Numbered from the stretch's first letter, positions 1 to 8,694 are shown. The stretch is DNA of 64,000 nt from DATCLS01 sp036563805 (GCA_036563805.1 DATCLS010000017.1:37402-101401); one strand, 5' to 3'. Notes: generated by a model from the sequence alone, not told the origin. Program-made: numbers and translations.

Positions 1-2
1 AC

Positions 3-551
3 GGCGGTGGTGGCGTGGCCGGCGACGGCGGTGACCTGCTGCTGGCCCGCGTGCTGGAGGGCGTCGGCGGGTCGCCGGACGTGGCGGTCGTGGCCCTCCG
101 CCACCAGGAGGCCGCCGCCCGGCTGGCTGCCGCCTCGCCGCTGCCTGCGGCCGGGCGGGTGGTGTGCGGCATGGACGCGGCGGTGGCCGCCGCCCCGGGC
201 GCCGACCCCGCCACCGAGGCCCCCGGCGGGTACGTGGAGCTGGTGCTCGTGCGCTCGGAGCCGCCGATCCCGTTCGACGACCCGGTGGTGGTCGGCGTCT
301 CCCGCGACTACTACGCCCGCTACCTCCCCATGCTCGGCGCCCGGCACCTGCGCTGCGCGGTGCTGTGGCACGACCGGGTGCGGGCCGCGGGCGGCTTCAT
401 CGCCTTCCGGGCCGCCGACGACGCCGAGGCCGCCTGGTGGGCCGAGGGCGACCCCTGGCGGCGGGTGGCGCCCGGCCACCTGCTGCGGCTGCCTCCCGGG
501 CTGGTCGCCGCGGCGCGGCCGACCGCCGGACGCCGGGCCGCGGCGCGCTGA
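3..551 (+). CDS. C-terminal part of an unrecognised protein, YciI-like ending, cut by window edge
   Basis: The reading frame is open to the left edge, so the true start probably lies outside; the first possible internal start is GTG at 15. The last ~100 residues (YVELVLVRSEPP, then DYYARYLPMLGARHLRC, GGFIAFRAADDAEAAWW and GDPWRR) have the beta-alpha-beta feel of YciI-like domains, in which a short strand is followed by a DP-type motif. The first ~80 residues are Ala-rich and unrecognised. The gene converges on the alcohol dehydrogenase. Family assignment is weak; coding status is supported by the balanced composition of the C-terminal half. Confidence 0.45.
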   Translation, partial: GGGGVAGDGGDLLLARVLEGVGGSPDVAVVALRHQEAAARLAAASPLPAAGRVVCGMDAAVAAAPGADPATEAPGGYVELVLVRSEPPIPFDDPVVVGVSRDYYARYLPMLGARHLRCAVLWHDRVRAAGGFIAFRAADDAEAAWWAEGDPWRRVAPGHLLRLPPGLVAAARPTAGRRAAAR

Positions 552-617
552 GCCGCGCCGGCCGGGCGGCCGGGCCGCGGGCCGGCGCTCCCGGGCGGCC
601 AGGCGGCGACCCGTCGC

Positions 618-1814
618 TCAGGCGGTCCTGGCCGGATCCAGGACGACCTTCACCGCCCCGTCCTGCTTCTGCTGGAAGATCTCGTAGCCGCGGGGCGCCT
701 CGGCCAGCGGCAGCCGGTGGGTGCAGAGGTCCTCGGTTCCCAGCACGTCGTCGTCCCGCAGCAGCACCGGCAGGATCTCGTCGGTCCAGCGGCGCACGTG
801 GGCCTGGCCCATCCGCAGCTGCACGCCCTTGTCGAACAGCTCCATCATCGGGAACGGATCGGTCTGGCCGGCATACACCCCCACGATCGACACCGTGCCG
901 CCCCGGCGGACGGTGCGGAACGCCTCCCGCAGCGCCGCCAGCCGATCGACGCCCAGCCGCTCGGTCAGCGGCGCCGCCACCCGGTCGGGCAGCATCGCCG
1001 TCGCCCTCTGGGCCGCGCCGGCCACCGGCGAGCCGTGGGCCTCCATGCCCACCGCGTCGATCACGGCGTCGGCGCCCCGGCCCTTGGTCCGCTCCTGGAC
1101 GGCCGCGGCCACGTCGTCCAACTCGTCGGCGTCGAGCGCGTCCACGCCGTGGCGGCGGGCCATCTCGAGCCGCTCGGGCACGAGGTCGACGCCGATGACC
1201 GTCTCCACGCCGAGGTGACGGGCGATCCGGGCGCACAGCTGGCCGATCGGCCCCAGGCCGAACACCGCCAGGCTGCCGCCCTTGGGGGCGTCCGCGTAGG
1301 CCACGGCCTGCCAGGCGGTGGGCAGGACGTCCGACAGGTAGAGGAAGCGCTCGTCGGCGTGGTCGTGGGGCACCTTGATCGGACCGAAGTGGGCCTGCGG
1401 GACGCGCAGGTACTCGGCCTGCCCGCCCGGCACGTGCCCGTACAGCTTGGTGTAGCCGAACAGGGCGGCCCCCTTGTCGTGCCCCCGAACCTGGGTGGTC
1501 TCGCACTGAGCGTAGAGCTGGTGGTCGCACATGAAGCAGCGGCCGCAGGCGATGTTGAACGGGACGACCACCCGGTCACCGGGCCCGATGTGCGACACCT
1601 CGGGCCCGACCTCCCGCACGATGCCCATGGTCTCGTGGCCGAGGATGTCGCCCGGCTCGAGCCACATGCCCAGCACCTCGTAGAGGTGGAGGTCAGAGCC
1701 GCAGATGGCGGTCGACGTGATCTCCACGATGGCGTCGGTGGGCTCCTCGATCCGGGGGTCGGGGACCGTGTCGACCCGCACGTCCCGTCGGCCGTGCCAT
1801 GCCACAGCTCGCAT
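618..1814 (-). CDS. Zinc-dependent alcohol dehydrogenase (glutathione-independent formaldehyde dehydrogenase-like MDR)
   Basis: Medium-chain dehydrogenase of 398 aa, expected to oxidise an alcohol or hydrated aldehyde with NAD(P)+ in the cytosol. Catalytic zinc ligands are C38 (AICGSDLH) and H60-E61 (GHETMG). A structural zinc cluster is at C90, C93, C96 and C104, and the nucleotide-binding loop GLGPIG is at 186-191. The insertion around 110-130 (GHDKGAALFGYTKLYG) and the overall length match the glutathione-independent formaldehyde dehydrogenase-like subgroup. ATG at 1814 follows a good GGGAGGA ribosome site. It stands alone, downstream of the secreted-protein gene in the same direction; the substrate cannot be told. 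Confidence 0.85.
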   Translation of the reverse strand: MRAVAWHGRRDVRVDTVPDPRIEEPTDAIVEITSTAICGSDLHLYEVLGMWLEPGDILGHETMGIVREVGPEVSHIGPGDRVVVPFNIACGRCFMCDHQLYAQCETTQVRGHDKGAALFGYTKLYGHVPGGQAEYLRVPQAHFGPIKVPHDHADERFLYLSDVLPTAWQAVAYADAPKGGSLAVFGLGPIGQLCARIARHLGVETVIGVDLVPERLEMARRHGVDALDADELDDVAAAVQERTKGRGADAVIDAVGMEAHGSPVAGAAQRATAMLPDRVAAPLTERLGVDRLAALREAFRTVRRGGTVSIVGVYAGQTDPFPMMELFDKGVQLRMGQAHVRRWTDEILPVLLRDDDVLGTEDLCTHRLPLAEAPRGYEIFQQKQDGAVKVVLDPARTA

Positions 1815-1910
1815 CGTGTCCTCCCTCGGGAAGCCCCTCGTGGGTGCGGGCTTCCGCCGCAGGCCGCGGGCTTCCCGAGGGAGGGAGGCGGAAACGGGCG
1901 CGGGCGGCGC

Positions 1911-3083
1911 CTAGAGGTTGTTCAGCGCCATGGCGCTCGTGTAGGCGCGGCCGAGCGCCTCGGGGTCGCCGGCGTTGCCGTCCGGGATGCGTCCCTCGAC
2001 GAGCCCGCCGTGGTTGGGACGGTCCGGGTTGGTGCGGACGTAGTCGACCAGCACCCGGATGGCGAACGACCGCGAGCAGTCCGGGTTCGTCACCACCGGC
2101 ACGGCGTGGCCCATGTCGATGTGGATCTTGGTGTGGTTCAGCTCGCCGCCCCCGGGAACGGGCGTGGTCAGGTCCCGCGTGTGGGCCTGCGCCCCCGGGC
2201 ACAGCGACGAGGTCGTCCCGGTGCGCAGCTGCGTGGCGATGAGCCGGGTCCGGATCGTGAAGTCGCCCATCCCCGCGGTGCCGTCGGTGCACTCGGCGTA
2301 GCCGCGGGCGCAGATCGAAGCCTCGACGCCGGCATAGACGTCGATGCTGCGCGCCCCTGGGGCGGCCTGGAACGTGGTGCTGAGCACCCGGCCCGAGCGG
2401 GCGCACCCGGCGTCGTCCGGGACGTCGTGGCACAGGTAGACGTCGTCGTCCTGCCGCCACTCGCGCCCGCCCGGCTCGACGGCGGACACCGAGAGCCGCG
2501 TGTTGACGTCGTCGAGGACCTGCACGGTGCCGGTCGTCGTGCCCGGCGTCCGCCCCCAGGCCCGCAGCGTGCAGTCGTAGCGTCCGTCGCGGTCGGGGGT
2601 GAACAGCCAGCGCACGGCGAGCGTCGCCGACCGGCTGACGTCGCTGCCGTGGTTGCGGGTGCTCATCACCGAGCGGCGGGCCGCCTGCTGGGCCGGGGTC
2701 CCGAGGTCGCCGTCGGCGGGCACGCAGAGGATGTCCGTCCCCCGCAGCATGTTGCGGCTCACCGTCGACACGTGGCTGCCCACGAACCGGTGCGGCTGGC
2801 CGGCGCACATCTGCAGGCCGCGCAGGACCACGATCGGCTGCTTGAGCAGCGGCGTGCCGGCGCCGCCCACCACCCAGCGGTGGGTCTGCACCGTCGTGCT
2901 CGTCCGGGGGCCGGTGGGGGTGCAGGCGGCCGCCTCTGGGGTGGGCTGCGTGGGCTGGGCGGCGGCGGGACTGGCGGCCGCCACGCCGCTTCCGACCGCG
3001 TCGCCGTCGATCCCACCCAGCGGTGAGGCGCTCAGCGCGGCGGCCAACACGGCCGCCGCGAACGCTCGTCGCGAGAACATCAT
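1911..3083 (-). CDS. Putative secreted protein with twin-arginine-like signal peptide, function unknown
   Basis: Protein of 390 aa starting MMFSRRAFAAAVLAAALSAS. The SRRAF motif followed by an Ala-rich hydrophobic stretch fits a Tat-type signal peptide, and an Ala/Pro-rich linker follows (to about residue 50). The mature part contains about ten cysteines, long beta-rich runs such as RLSVSAVEPGGREW and YDCTLRAWGRTPG, and no catalytic motif that I recognise. It looks like an extracellular beta-sandwich protein. A strong inverted repeat lies 51-77 nt upstream. Start could be either of two adjacent ATGs (3083 or 3080). Confidence 0.65.
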   Translation of the reverse strand: MMFSRRAFAAAVLAAALSASPLGGIDGDAVGSGVAAASPAAAQPTQPTPEAAACTPTGPRTSTTVQTHRWVVGGAGTPLLKQPIVVLRGLQMCAGQPHRFVGSHVSTVSRNMLRGTDILCVPADGDLGTPAQQAARRSVMSTRNHGSDVSRSATLAVRWLFTPDRDGRYDCTLRAWGRTPGTTTGTVQVLDDVNTRLSVSAVEPGGREWRQDDDVYLCHDVPDDAGCARSGRVLSTTFQAAPGARSIDVYAGVEASICARGYAECTDGTAGMGDFTIRTRLIATQLRTGTTSSLCPGAQAHTRDLTTPVPGGGELNHTKIHIDMGHAVPVVTNPDCSRSFAIRVLVDYVRTNPDRPNHGGLVEGRIPDGNAGDPEALGRAYTSAMALNNL

Positions 3084-3133
3084 CGGCGTCGCCTAACACG
3101 GCGAGCGCCGAACGGTCAGTCGCAACCTTTATT

Positions 3134-3160
3134 ACGGGTCGGACAGGTTGTCCGACCCGT
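3134..3160. promoter_or_regulatory. Perfect 12-bp inverted repeat, operator or terminator
   Basis: ACGGGTCGGACA (3134-3145), 3-nt spacer, TGTCCGACCCGT (3149-3160). It lies between the 3' end of the methyltransferase gene and the start of the secreted-protein gene, both on the minus strand. It is followed (minus strand) by TAATAAAGG, which could be a -10 region, and there is no U-tract. A TetR-type operator for the secreted protein is one reading; a terminator of the upstream operon is the other. Confidence 0.5.
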
Positions 3161-3336
3161 CCTCCGACCGGGCGGGGCGGCACGCCCCGTGCTCGACCGT
3201 GCTCGTGCCGTACGGGCCAGGCGTGCGGCCCTCACCGCGAGGCGTCCGCCGACGCGCCCCGGGCGGCGGGTGCCCGTGCGGGCCCGCTGCCCGCTGGCCC
3301 CCACCGCCCGGTGGCCGCGGAGCTGTCGGGTGCCGC

Positions 3337-4302
3337 CTACCCCGCCGGCCGGGCGACGCAGGCGGCGCTGATGGCGCCGACGTGCTCGTGGCTCGTGCCG
3401 CAGCAGCCCCCGAGCACGGTGAGCGGGGGATGGGCGGCGCGCAGCCGCACGTAGTCCCGGGCCAGCTCGGCGGGGTCGCCCCGGTCGAGCTTTTCGGCCT
3501 CGTCCAGCTCGGCGTGGCTGAGGCGGGAGGCGTTGGCGCGCAGGCCCCGTAGGCGCTCCGGCCACGGGGTCCCGCGGTCGGTGCCGTCCCCGCCGTCGGC
3601 CAGGACGTGGGTCGGGTGGGCGCAGTTGACCATGTAGTAGGCGGGGTACCCGCGGGTGGCCGCGTCCACCTCGACGATGGCGTCCTCGAGCCGCTGGCCG
3701 GTGGGCAGCCGCCCGTCGGTCTCGACCGTGAACGAGATGACCGCCGGGATGCCCGCAGCCTCGGCGGCCCGGGCGATGCCGATGGCCTCGGCGCTGTTGG
3801 TCATCGTGATGGCGGTGACCAGGTCGGCCTCGGTGTCGGCGAACGTCCGGACCTGGATCGCGTGGTAGGCGCGGGCCTCGTCCGGGCTCATCAGCTCGCC
3901 GGGCTGGTAGCCGTCGCCCCGGGGTCCGATGCAGCCGCTGATCACGACCGGGGCATCGGGGGTCTCGACCCGGCGGGCGGCCAGCGTCAGCTCGACCGCC
4001 CGCCGGTTGAGCTCGTCGAGCTGCTCGCGGCCGTAGCCGAGCCGGGCGCCCCAGTCGGGGCTCGCCCGCCAGGTGGGGGTCTCGAGCACGATCCCGACCC
4101 GGTCCCGGACGGCGATCGCCGCGTAGGCGTCGAAGTACCGGGTCAGCGCCGCTCGGCCCTCCTCGGTCTCCAGCAGGGGAAAGGCGGCGAAGTCGGGCAG
4201 GTCGAACCCGTCGTCGAAGATGAGGGTGGTCTCGATGCCGCCGTCGGTGAGGAACAGCCGGTCGGTGGCCAGCTGGGGTAGGTCGTCGCGGTAGCGGGGC
4301 AT
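3337..4302 (-). CDS. Homocysteine S-methyltransferase family protein
   Basis: Cytosolic zinc methyltransferase of 321 aa that moves a methyl group from a donor (S-methylmethionine, betaine or similar) to a thiol such as homocysteine. The zinc ligands expected of the family are visible: C227 in MVNCAHP and C300-C301 in GGCCGTS. The N-terminal LTDGGIETTL motif is also typical. I chose ATG at 4302 because AGGAGGA sits directly upstream; the frame extends to 4401 but that part is Arg-rich and would overlap the DsrE gene end. It follows the DsrE gene by 62 nt in the same direction, so the two are probably co-transcribed. Donor specificity is unknown. Confidence 0.85.
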   Translation of the reverse strand: MPRYRDDLPQLATDRLFLTDGGIETTLIFDDGFDLPDFAAFPLLETEEGRAALTRYFDAYAAIAVRDRVGIVLETPTWRASPDWGARLGYGREQLDELNRRAVELTLAARRVETPDAPVVISGCIGPRGDGYQPGELMSPDEARAYHAIQVRTFADTEADLVTAITMTNSAEAIGIARAAEAAGIPAVISFTVETDGRLPTGQRLEDAIVEVDAATRGYPAYYMVNCAHPTHVLADGGDGTDRGTPWPERLRGLRANASRLSHAELDEAEKLDRGDPAELARDYVRLRAAHPPLTVLGGCCGTSHEHVGAISAACVARPAG

Positions 4303-4364
4303 GGTCGTCCTCCTCCTGTAGCGCCTCGGGGTCGGATGGGTCCGGGGCCGTCGGAAGCTGAAGG

Positions 4365-4727
4365 TCAGAAGCTGAAGGTCGTGGCGCCGTCGCCGATCCA
4401 CTCCCAGAGCGGCACGGTGCCGCCGAGCTCGGCGCCGTCGATCAGCGCGCCCTCGTCCAGGCCCTTGGCGTTGAAGCAGATCGGGCAGACGAGGTAGCGG
4501 CCGTCCGCGGCCGCGTAGCGCGTCACCAGGTCGGGGATCGGCGGGCAGCCGTCGCAGGCCGTGCCGGTGGCGACACCGGCGACGGCGAGCCGCACGGCCT
4601 CCTTGGTCAGGAACACGAGCGTCGGCCGGCCGGACTCGGCGGCCGCGACCGCGGTGAGCAACGCCACGGTCACCTTCTCGGGGTCCTCGAGCCCGGTGGT
4701 CAGGTTGACGACGGCCTTGGATGCCAT
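4365..4727 (-). CDS. DsrE-family small sulfur-relay-like protein
   Basis: Protein of 120 aa with the DsrE/DsrF fold pattern: VVNLTTGLEDPEKVTVALLTAV, then a Rossmann-like strand PTLVFLTKEAVRLA. It carries two CxxC-type pairs (C58/C61 in ACDGC and C81/C84 in VCPIC), which could carry persulfide or bind metal. DsrE-family proteins act as sulfur carriers or in oligomeric cytosolic complexes; here there is no dsr operon, so only a general sulfur-handling role is suggested. The ribosome site GGAGGA precedes ATG 4727. Pairing with a homocysteine methyltransferase points to sulfur metabolism, which is inference. Confidence 0.75.
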   Translation of the reverse strand: MASKAVVNLTTGLEDPEKVTVALLTAVAAAESGRPTLVFLTKEAVRLAVAGVATGTACDGCPPIPDLVTRYAAADGRYLVCPICFNAKGLDEGALIDGAELGGTVPLWEWIGDGATTFSF

Positions 4728-4951
4728 GGGGGGTCCTCCGGCGGGTCGGTCTCCATCCGTTTCACCGGGTGAGGCGTGAGGACCGGCCTCACGGTGTGAG
4801 GCGGGGCGTTCCGGGGGGCCTGCGTGGGCGGAGGCGGACGGTGCGGGCGGGTGCGGCCGGCGGCGCCGCGGATCCGTAGGCTGGTGGCGGGCAGGTTCCT
4901 CGAGGTCGCCGGGCGCCGGAGGCCCGGCGGAAGCGTGGAGGCGGAGTACGG

Positions 4952-7174
4952 GTGGAGCTGATCGGCCGGGAAGCCGAGTTGGACGTCGTGTGCGCCCGGC
5001 TGGCCGAGCGGCGACTCGTGACGGTCATCGGGCCGGGCGGGATCGGCAAGACGGCGCTGGCCCGGGCCGTGGTGGCGCGGGTCGAGGGTTCGTACCCCCT
5101 CGGGTCTCGGGTCGTCGACCTGACCCGGGTGGCCGACCCCGGGGCGGTGGGCGAGGCCATGGCCGGCCAGCTCGGGTTCCCGACGTTCGAGGCGCTGCTG
5201 GCGTCGCCCAAGGACCAACCGGTCCTGCTGCTGGTGGACAACTGCGAGCACGTCACCGACGAGGCGGCGGCGGCCGTCGTCGCCCTCCAGGAGGCGTGCC
5301 GGGCACCGACCGTGTTGGCCACGAGCCGGTCGCCGCTCGATCTGCCCAACGAGGCCGTGGTGGCGCTCGGGCCGCTGGCGCTGCCGGCCCGACGGCCGGT
5401 GGCGGTGCCGGGCTGGACCGGCGGGGCGGCCAGGGCCGGGTCGGGCGCGTCCGCCGGGTCGGGCGCGTCCGCCAGGTCGGGCGCGTCCGCCAGGTCGGGC
5501 GCGTCCCCCGGGTCGACGGGTGCGGCGGGCGAGGCGAGTCAGGCGGGCGAGGCGAGTCAGGCGGGCGAGCCGCCGAGCGGCGACGTGCCGGCCGCCGTCC
5601 GGCTGTTCTGCGAACGGGCCCGGGACGCCGGCGCCCCGTACGCCCCCGACCCCGCGGCGGTGGCCGAGCTGTGCCGCCGGCTCGACGGCGTCCCGCTGGC
5701 CATCGAGATCGCCGCCGCCCGGACCCGGGCGCTGTCCGTGCCCGAGATCCTGGCCCGCCTCGATGCCGAGGGGCTGGACGTGCTGGCCCGGCCCCGGTTC
5801 CGGGGCGCGCCCCGCCACCGCAGTCTCCGGGCCACGATCGAGTGGTCGTACCGGCTGCTCGACGAGGACGACCGCCGGCTGTTCGAGCGGCTGGCCGTGT
5901 TCGCCGGACCGTTCACCGCCGACACGGCCCACGCCGTCGCCGGCGCGCCCAACTCGTCGCCGATGGCCACCGTCGACGGGCTCGATGCGCTGGTGGCGGC
6001 GTCGCTGGTCGTGGCCGGTGAACCGGCGGGCGGCGAGCTTGGCCACGGGGCGGTGGCCGGCGAGGCGGCGGGCGGCGACGAGGGCGCCAACGGGGACGGG
6101 GCGGTGGGCGGTGACGGGTCCGCCACCCGCTACCGGCTCCTCGGCACCGTCCGGTCCTACGCCGAGGAGCGGCTCGACGAGCGCGGCGACCTGGCCGCCA
6201 CCCGCGACCGCTTCGCCGACCACGTGGTGGCTGCGGTGGCGCCGCTCCGGGAGCGGGAGGCCGCCGGATGGTCCCGGGCCGTGCTGGGCGAGTTGCTCGC
6301 CCGCTACGACGACACGGCCGCCGCGCTGCGCTGGTGTCTCGACCACGACGCCGTGCCCGACCGGGCGCTGCTGCTCCTCGCCGTGCTGGGCGGCGTCGTC
6401 CACCAGGCCCACACCGCCGAGGTCGCCGGCCTGGGCGAGCGGGTCCTGGCCCGGTGGCCCGACCGCGCCGCCCCCGGGTGGGCGGACGCCGCCGGCACCG
6501 TCGCCACCTGCCGCTACCTGCTGGGCCGGCCGGACGAGGCCGGCGAGCTGGCGTCCGCCGCCCTCGCCGCCGCCGACGGGTCGCGGTACGCGCCGGCCGC
6601 GCTGCGCCGGGTCCTCGGCCGCGTGCGCTGGGCGCTGGGCGACTTCGAGGAGCCGCCGCGGCTGTTCGCCGAGGCGGCCGAGCGTGCCCGGGCGGCCGGC
6701 CTGGCCGGGTGGGCGATCGAGGCCGACGTGGCGCGGGCGCTGGTCCTGGCCGACGCGGACACGGCCGAGGCGGGGCCCGCCCTCGACCTGGTCCGGCGGG
6801 CCCGGCGGGAGGCCGCCGACCGGGGGGCCGACATCAACGAGATCTGGGCCCGGGTCGCCGAAGGCTACGTCCTGCTGCGGACCGATCCCGGCGCGGCGCG
6901 GGCGGTGGCCAGCGAGGCGCTGGCCACGGCCCGGGCCGTCGACTACCCGTGGGGGGTGGCCGTCGGGCTGCGGGTCCTCGCCCTGGCGCAGGTGGCCGCG
7001 GGCGACCACGCGGCCGCCGCGCCCCGGGTCCTCGACCTGCTCGACGAGCTGTCCGGGCGGGGCGTGCTCACCGAGTTCCGGGCCGTGCTCGACGTGGCCG
7101 CCGTGGTGCTGCACCGGGCGGCGACCCGGCCTGGGCCGACGTCGCCGCCACCGCCGGTCGCCTGCCGGTGCTGA
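4952..7174 (+). CDS. NB-ARC/AfsR-like ATPase with TPR-type region, N-terminal part of a frameshifted gene
   Basis: GTG start after a GGAGGCGGAG purine run. STAND-type ATPase: Walker A GPGGIGKT at residues 27-34, Walker B near LLLVDNCEH (about 90), GVPLAIEIAA sensor motif (about 245-255), then a helical TPR-like region to the end. There is no SARP or LuxR DNA-binding domain. Residues about 155-210 are low-complexity Ala/Gly/Ser built on DNA repeats. The last ~20 codons of this frame (Pro/Arg-rich) look out of frame, while the -1 frame reads GDPAWADVAATAGRLP across the same bases, so one G appears to be missing near 7115-7125. Such proteins are usually signalling ATPases. Confidence 0.7.
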   Translation: MELIGREAELDVVCARLAERRLVTVIGPGGIGKTALARAVVARVEGSYPLGSRVVDLTRVADPGAVGEAMAGQLGFPTFEALLASPKDQPVLLLVDNCEHVTDEAAAAVVALQEACRAPTVLATSRSPLDLPNEAVVALGPLALPARRPVAVPGWTGGAARAGSGASAGSGASARSGASARSGASPGSTGAAGEASQAGEASQAGEPPSGDVPAAVRLFCERARDAGAPYAPDPAAVAELCRRLDGVPLAIEIAAARTRALSVPEILARLDAEGLDVLARPRFRGAPRHRSLRATIEWSYRLLDEDDRRLFERLAVFAGPFTADTAHAVAGAPNSSPMATVDGLDALVAASLVVAGEPAGGELGHGAVAGEAAGGDEGANGDGAVGGDGSATRYRLLGTVRSYAEERLDERGDLAATRDRFADHVVAAVAPLREREAAGWSRAVLGELLARYDDTAAALRWCLDHDAVPDRALLLLAVLGGVVHQAHTAEVAGLGERVLARWPDRAAPGWADAAGTVATCRYLLGRPDEAGELASAALAAADGSRYAPAALRRVLGRVRWALGDFEEPPRLFAEAAERARAAGLAGWAIEADVARALVLADADTAEAGPALDLVRRARREAADRGADINEIWARVAEGYVLLRTDPGAARAVASEALATARAVDYPWGVAVGLRVLALAQVAAGDHAAAAPRVLDLLDELSGRGVLTEFRAVLDVAAVVLHRAATRPGPTSPPPPVACRC
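5438..5509 (+). repeat. Four tandem 18-bp units inside the ATPase gene
   Basis: Units of GGGTCGGGCGCGTCCGCC at 5438, 5456, 5474 and 5492 (the later ones with small changes) encode repeats of about AGSGAS in a linker between the ATPase core and the GVPLAIEIAA region. A second short duplication (GAGGCGAGTCAGGCGGGC twice) follows at about 5530-5567. Confidence 0.85.
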
Positions 7175-7857
7175 GCCTGACCGCCCGGGCCACGCACGAC
7201 CTGTTCCCGCTGCCGGACCACGAAGGCCGGGCCCTGTCGATCAACGCCGCGGTCGAGCTGTGCGGCGACCGGCTGCGCGGCCTGCCGCCGGCCGCGGACG
7301 AGGCGCCGACGACGGCGCCGGCGCCAGCCGCGGAGGCGGTGTTCCGGCGGGTGGGCGAGTTCTGGGAGGTCCGGTACGCCGGGCGCAGCGCCCACCTGGC
7401 CGGGACGAAGGGGATGGACGACCTCGCCCGCCTTCTGGCCGAGCCGGAGCGGGAGATCCACTGCCTCGACCTCATGGGGGCCGGCGTGCAGTCCGCCGCC
7501 ACCGGCGAGGCGATCGACGAGACCGCCCGCCGCCGCTACGAGCGGCGCATCCGCGAGCTGCAGGCCGAGATCGACGAGGCCGAGGCCGACCACGACGACG
7601 CCCGGGCCGCCCGGGCCCGGGCCGAGCTCGACGCCCTGGTCGACCACCTGACCGCCGCGCTCGGCCTCGGCGGCCGGGCCCGGCGGACCGGCAGCGACGC
7701 CGAGCGGGCCCGGTCCGCCGTCACCCAGCGCCTGCGGGCCGCCATCCGCCGCATCGCCTCCGCCCACCCGCCGCTCGGCCGCCACCTCGAGTCGTCCATC
7801 CGCAGCGGCACCTGGTGCGCCTACCGGCCCGAGCGCCCCACCACCTGGCTCACTTGA
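7168..7857 (+). CDS. C-terminal domain of the NB-ARC ATPase, in a shifted frame (or a coupled second gene)
   Basis: The GTG at 7168 overlaps the TGA of the preceding frame (GTGCTGA), so a coupled start is possible. However, the frame is coding-like from about 7126, before this GTG, which favours one gene with a frameshift. The protein has a segment FWEVRYAGRSAHLAGTKG, then a DDLARLLAEPEREIH motif, a charged coiled-coil (about 100-150: RIRELQAEIDEAEADHDDA) and a C-terminal AVTQRLRAAIRRI / HPPLGRHL / GTWCAYRPE signature. I associate that tail with actinobacterial ATPase regulators. The mature function is unknown. Confidence 0.55.
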   Translation: MLSLTARATHDLFPLPDHEGRALSINAAVELCGDRLRGLPPAADEAPTTAPAPAAEAVFRRVGEFWEVRYAGRSAHLAGTKGMDDLARLLAEPEREIHCLDLMGAGVQSAATGEAIDETARRRYERRIRELQAEIDEAEADHDDARAARARAELDALVDHLTAALGLGGRARRTGSDAERARSAVTQRLRAAIRRIASAHPPLGRHLESSIRSGTWCAYRPERPTTWLT

Positions 7858-8152
7858 CCCGCCCGGCGCCCGAACCCGCATGGTTGTCCGGCCGCCCTCC
7901 GCCGCGACCTCCCCGGCGACACCGCCGCCGGCGCAACCTGCGCCGCCGACCAGCGCCGGGCGGAGTCCTCGGGCCGGTCGCCGGTCACGTCCCGGCCGGC
8001 GACGCCCGCCGCCCGGACGACGGCGCCGACCGCCGGCAGACGGCCGGGTCGGCTTCGCCCGGGCCGTCGCCGACCTCGCCCAGGGGCGCTCGCGCTGACC
8101 CCCGAGCCGGCCCAGCCGGAGGGGGTGCGGGGCGGGGATACGCTCTCGGGCC

Positions 8153-8491
8153 ATGGCGGGCAGGGGCCGATGGAGGACCGTGGTCGCCGCCGCGGTGGTC
8201 ATCGCCTGGTGCGGGCTCGCGGTGGGCGGATCGGCCGGGCGGCCGCCGTCACCACCGTCGGCGACCTCGGGTGCGAGGCCGACCCCGCCGCCGGGCTGGC
8301 GGGACTCGAACTACGGCGACATGCGCTGGCCGTGGGTTCCGCCCGGCCCCCACTGCGTCTGGACGGCGAGGATGAACGGCTTCGCCGCCCACCGACCGCC
8401 CGCCACCTCGGTGGTCGATCTGGCTGGCGGCGGTGGTCGCTCTCGCCCCCGGTCGCCGCTTGGCGGACGGCCGTCCTCGTCCGGCGCCTGA
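8153..8491 (+). CDS. Small putative exported protein, unknown
   Basis: Predicted 112 aa. The N-terminus has two Arg residues and a hydrophobic segment (TVVAAAVVIAWCGLAVGG, about residues 9-26) consistent with a signal peptide or anchor. A Pro/Ser-rich stretch and a Trp-rich segment (DSNYGDMRWPWVPPGPHC) follow. A TACGCT hexamer (8139-8144) sits 8 nt before the ATG, matching the leaderless pattern of other genes here. The last third looks like random high-GC frame, so the gene may be short or degenerate. The stretches on either side (7858-8152 and 8492-8651) show no convincing gene. Confidence 0.4.
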   Translation: MAGRGRWRTVVAAAVVIAWCGLAVGGSAGRPPSPPSATSGARPTPPPGWRDSNYGDMRWPWVPPGPHCVWTARMNGFAAHRPPATSVVDLAGGGGRSRPRSPLGGRPSSSGA

Positions 8492-8651
8492 CGGCCCCGC
8501 CGGCCCGGTCCACCGCGGTGCGGCGGGAGGGGATGGGCGCCAGGCTCCTCGGACGCCCACCGGGCGATGGACGCGCGGTGGAGTCGGGCGAGGGCGACAG
8601 GGCGGGATGGCCAAAACACAGCATCGGCCCTGACGAGCAGAGCCGATGTGG

Positions 8652-8694
8652 AGAGCCCGAGGGGGCAGAGGACCCCTGACCTACGCATTGCGAG
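8652..8694 (-). repeat. Degenerate copy of the tRNA-Thr 3' part (attachment-site repeat)
   Basis: AGAGCCCGAG (8652-8661) and CCCCTGACCTACGCATT (8673-8689), then CGAG, match 10697-10740 of the tRNA-Thr(CGT) gene with a few mismatches and one base length difference. The copy runs from the anticodon-loop side to the 3' end. Its 3' side faces left and its 5' side faces the island, the geometry expected of the distal att repeat of an element integrated into the tRNA 3' end. Confidence 0.7.

Noticed and set aside
717..3026. 769-aa plus-strand frame antisense to the dehydrogenase and the secreted protein
   Set aside because: Val/Ala/Arg/His-rich shadow frame of a high-GC genome; both minus-strand genes have clear motifs and ribosome sites.
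4700..7114. 804-aa minus-strand frame
   Set aside because: Gly/Arg/Pro/His-rich antisense shadow of the ATPase gene with no recognisable domain.
7880..8098. 72-aa frame after the ATPase gene
   Set aside because: Pro/Arg/Ala-rich, no ribosome site or -10 box, looks like non-coding high-GC sequence.
5520..8375. 951-aa plus-strand frame
   Set aside because: Pro/Arg/Ser-rich out-of-frame shadow; the ATPase motifs lie in other frames.
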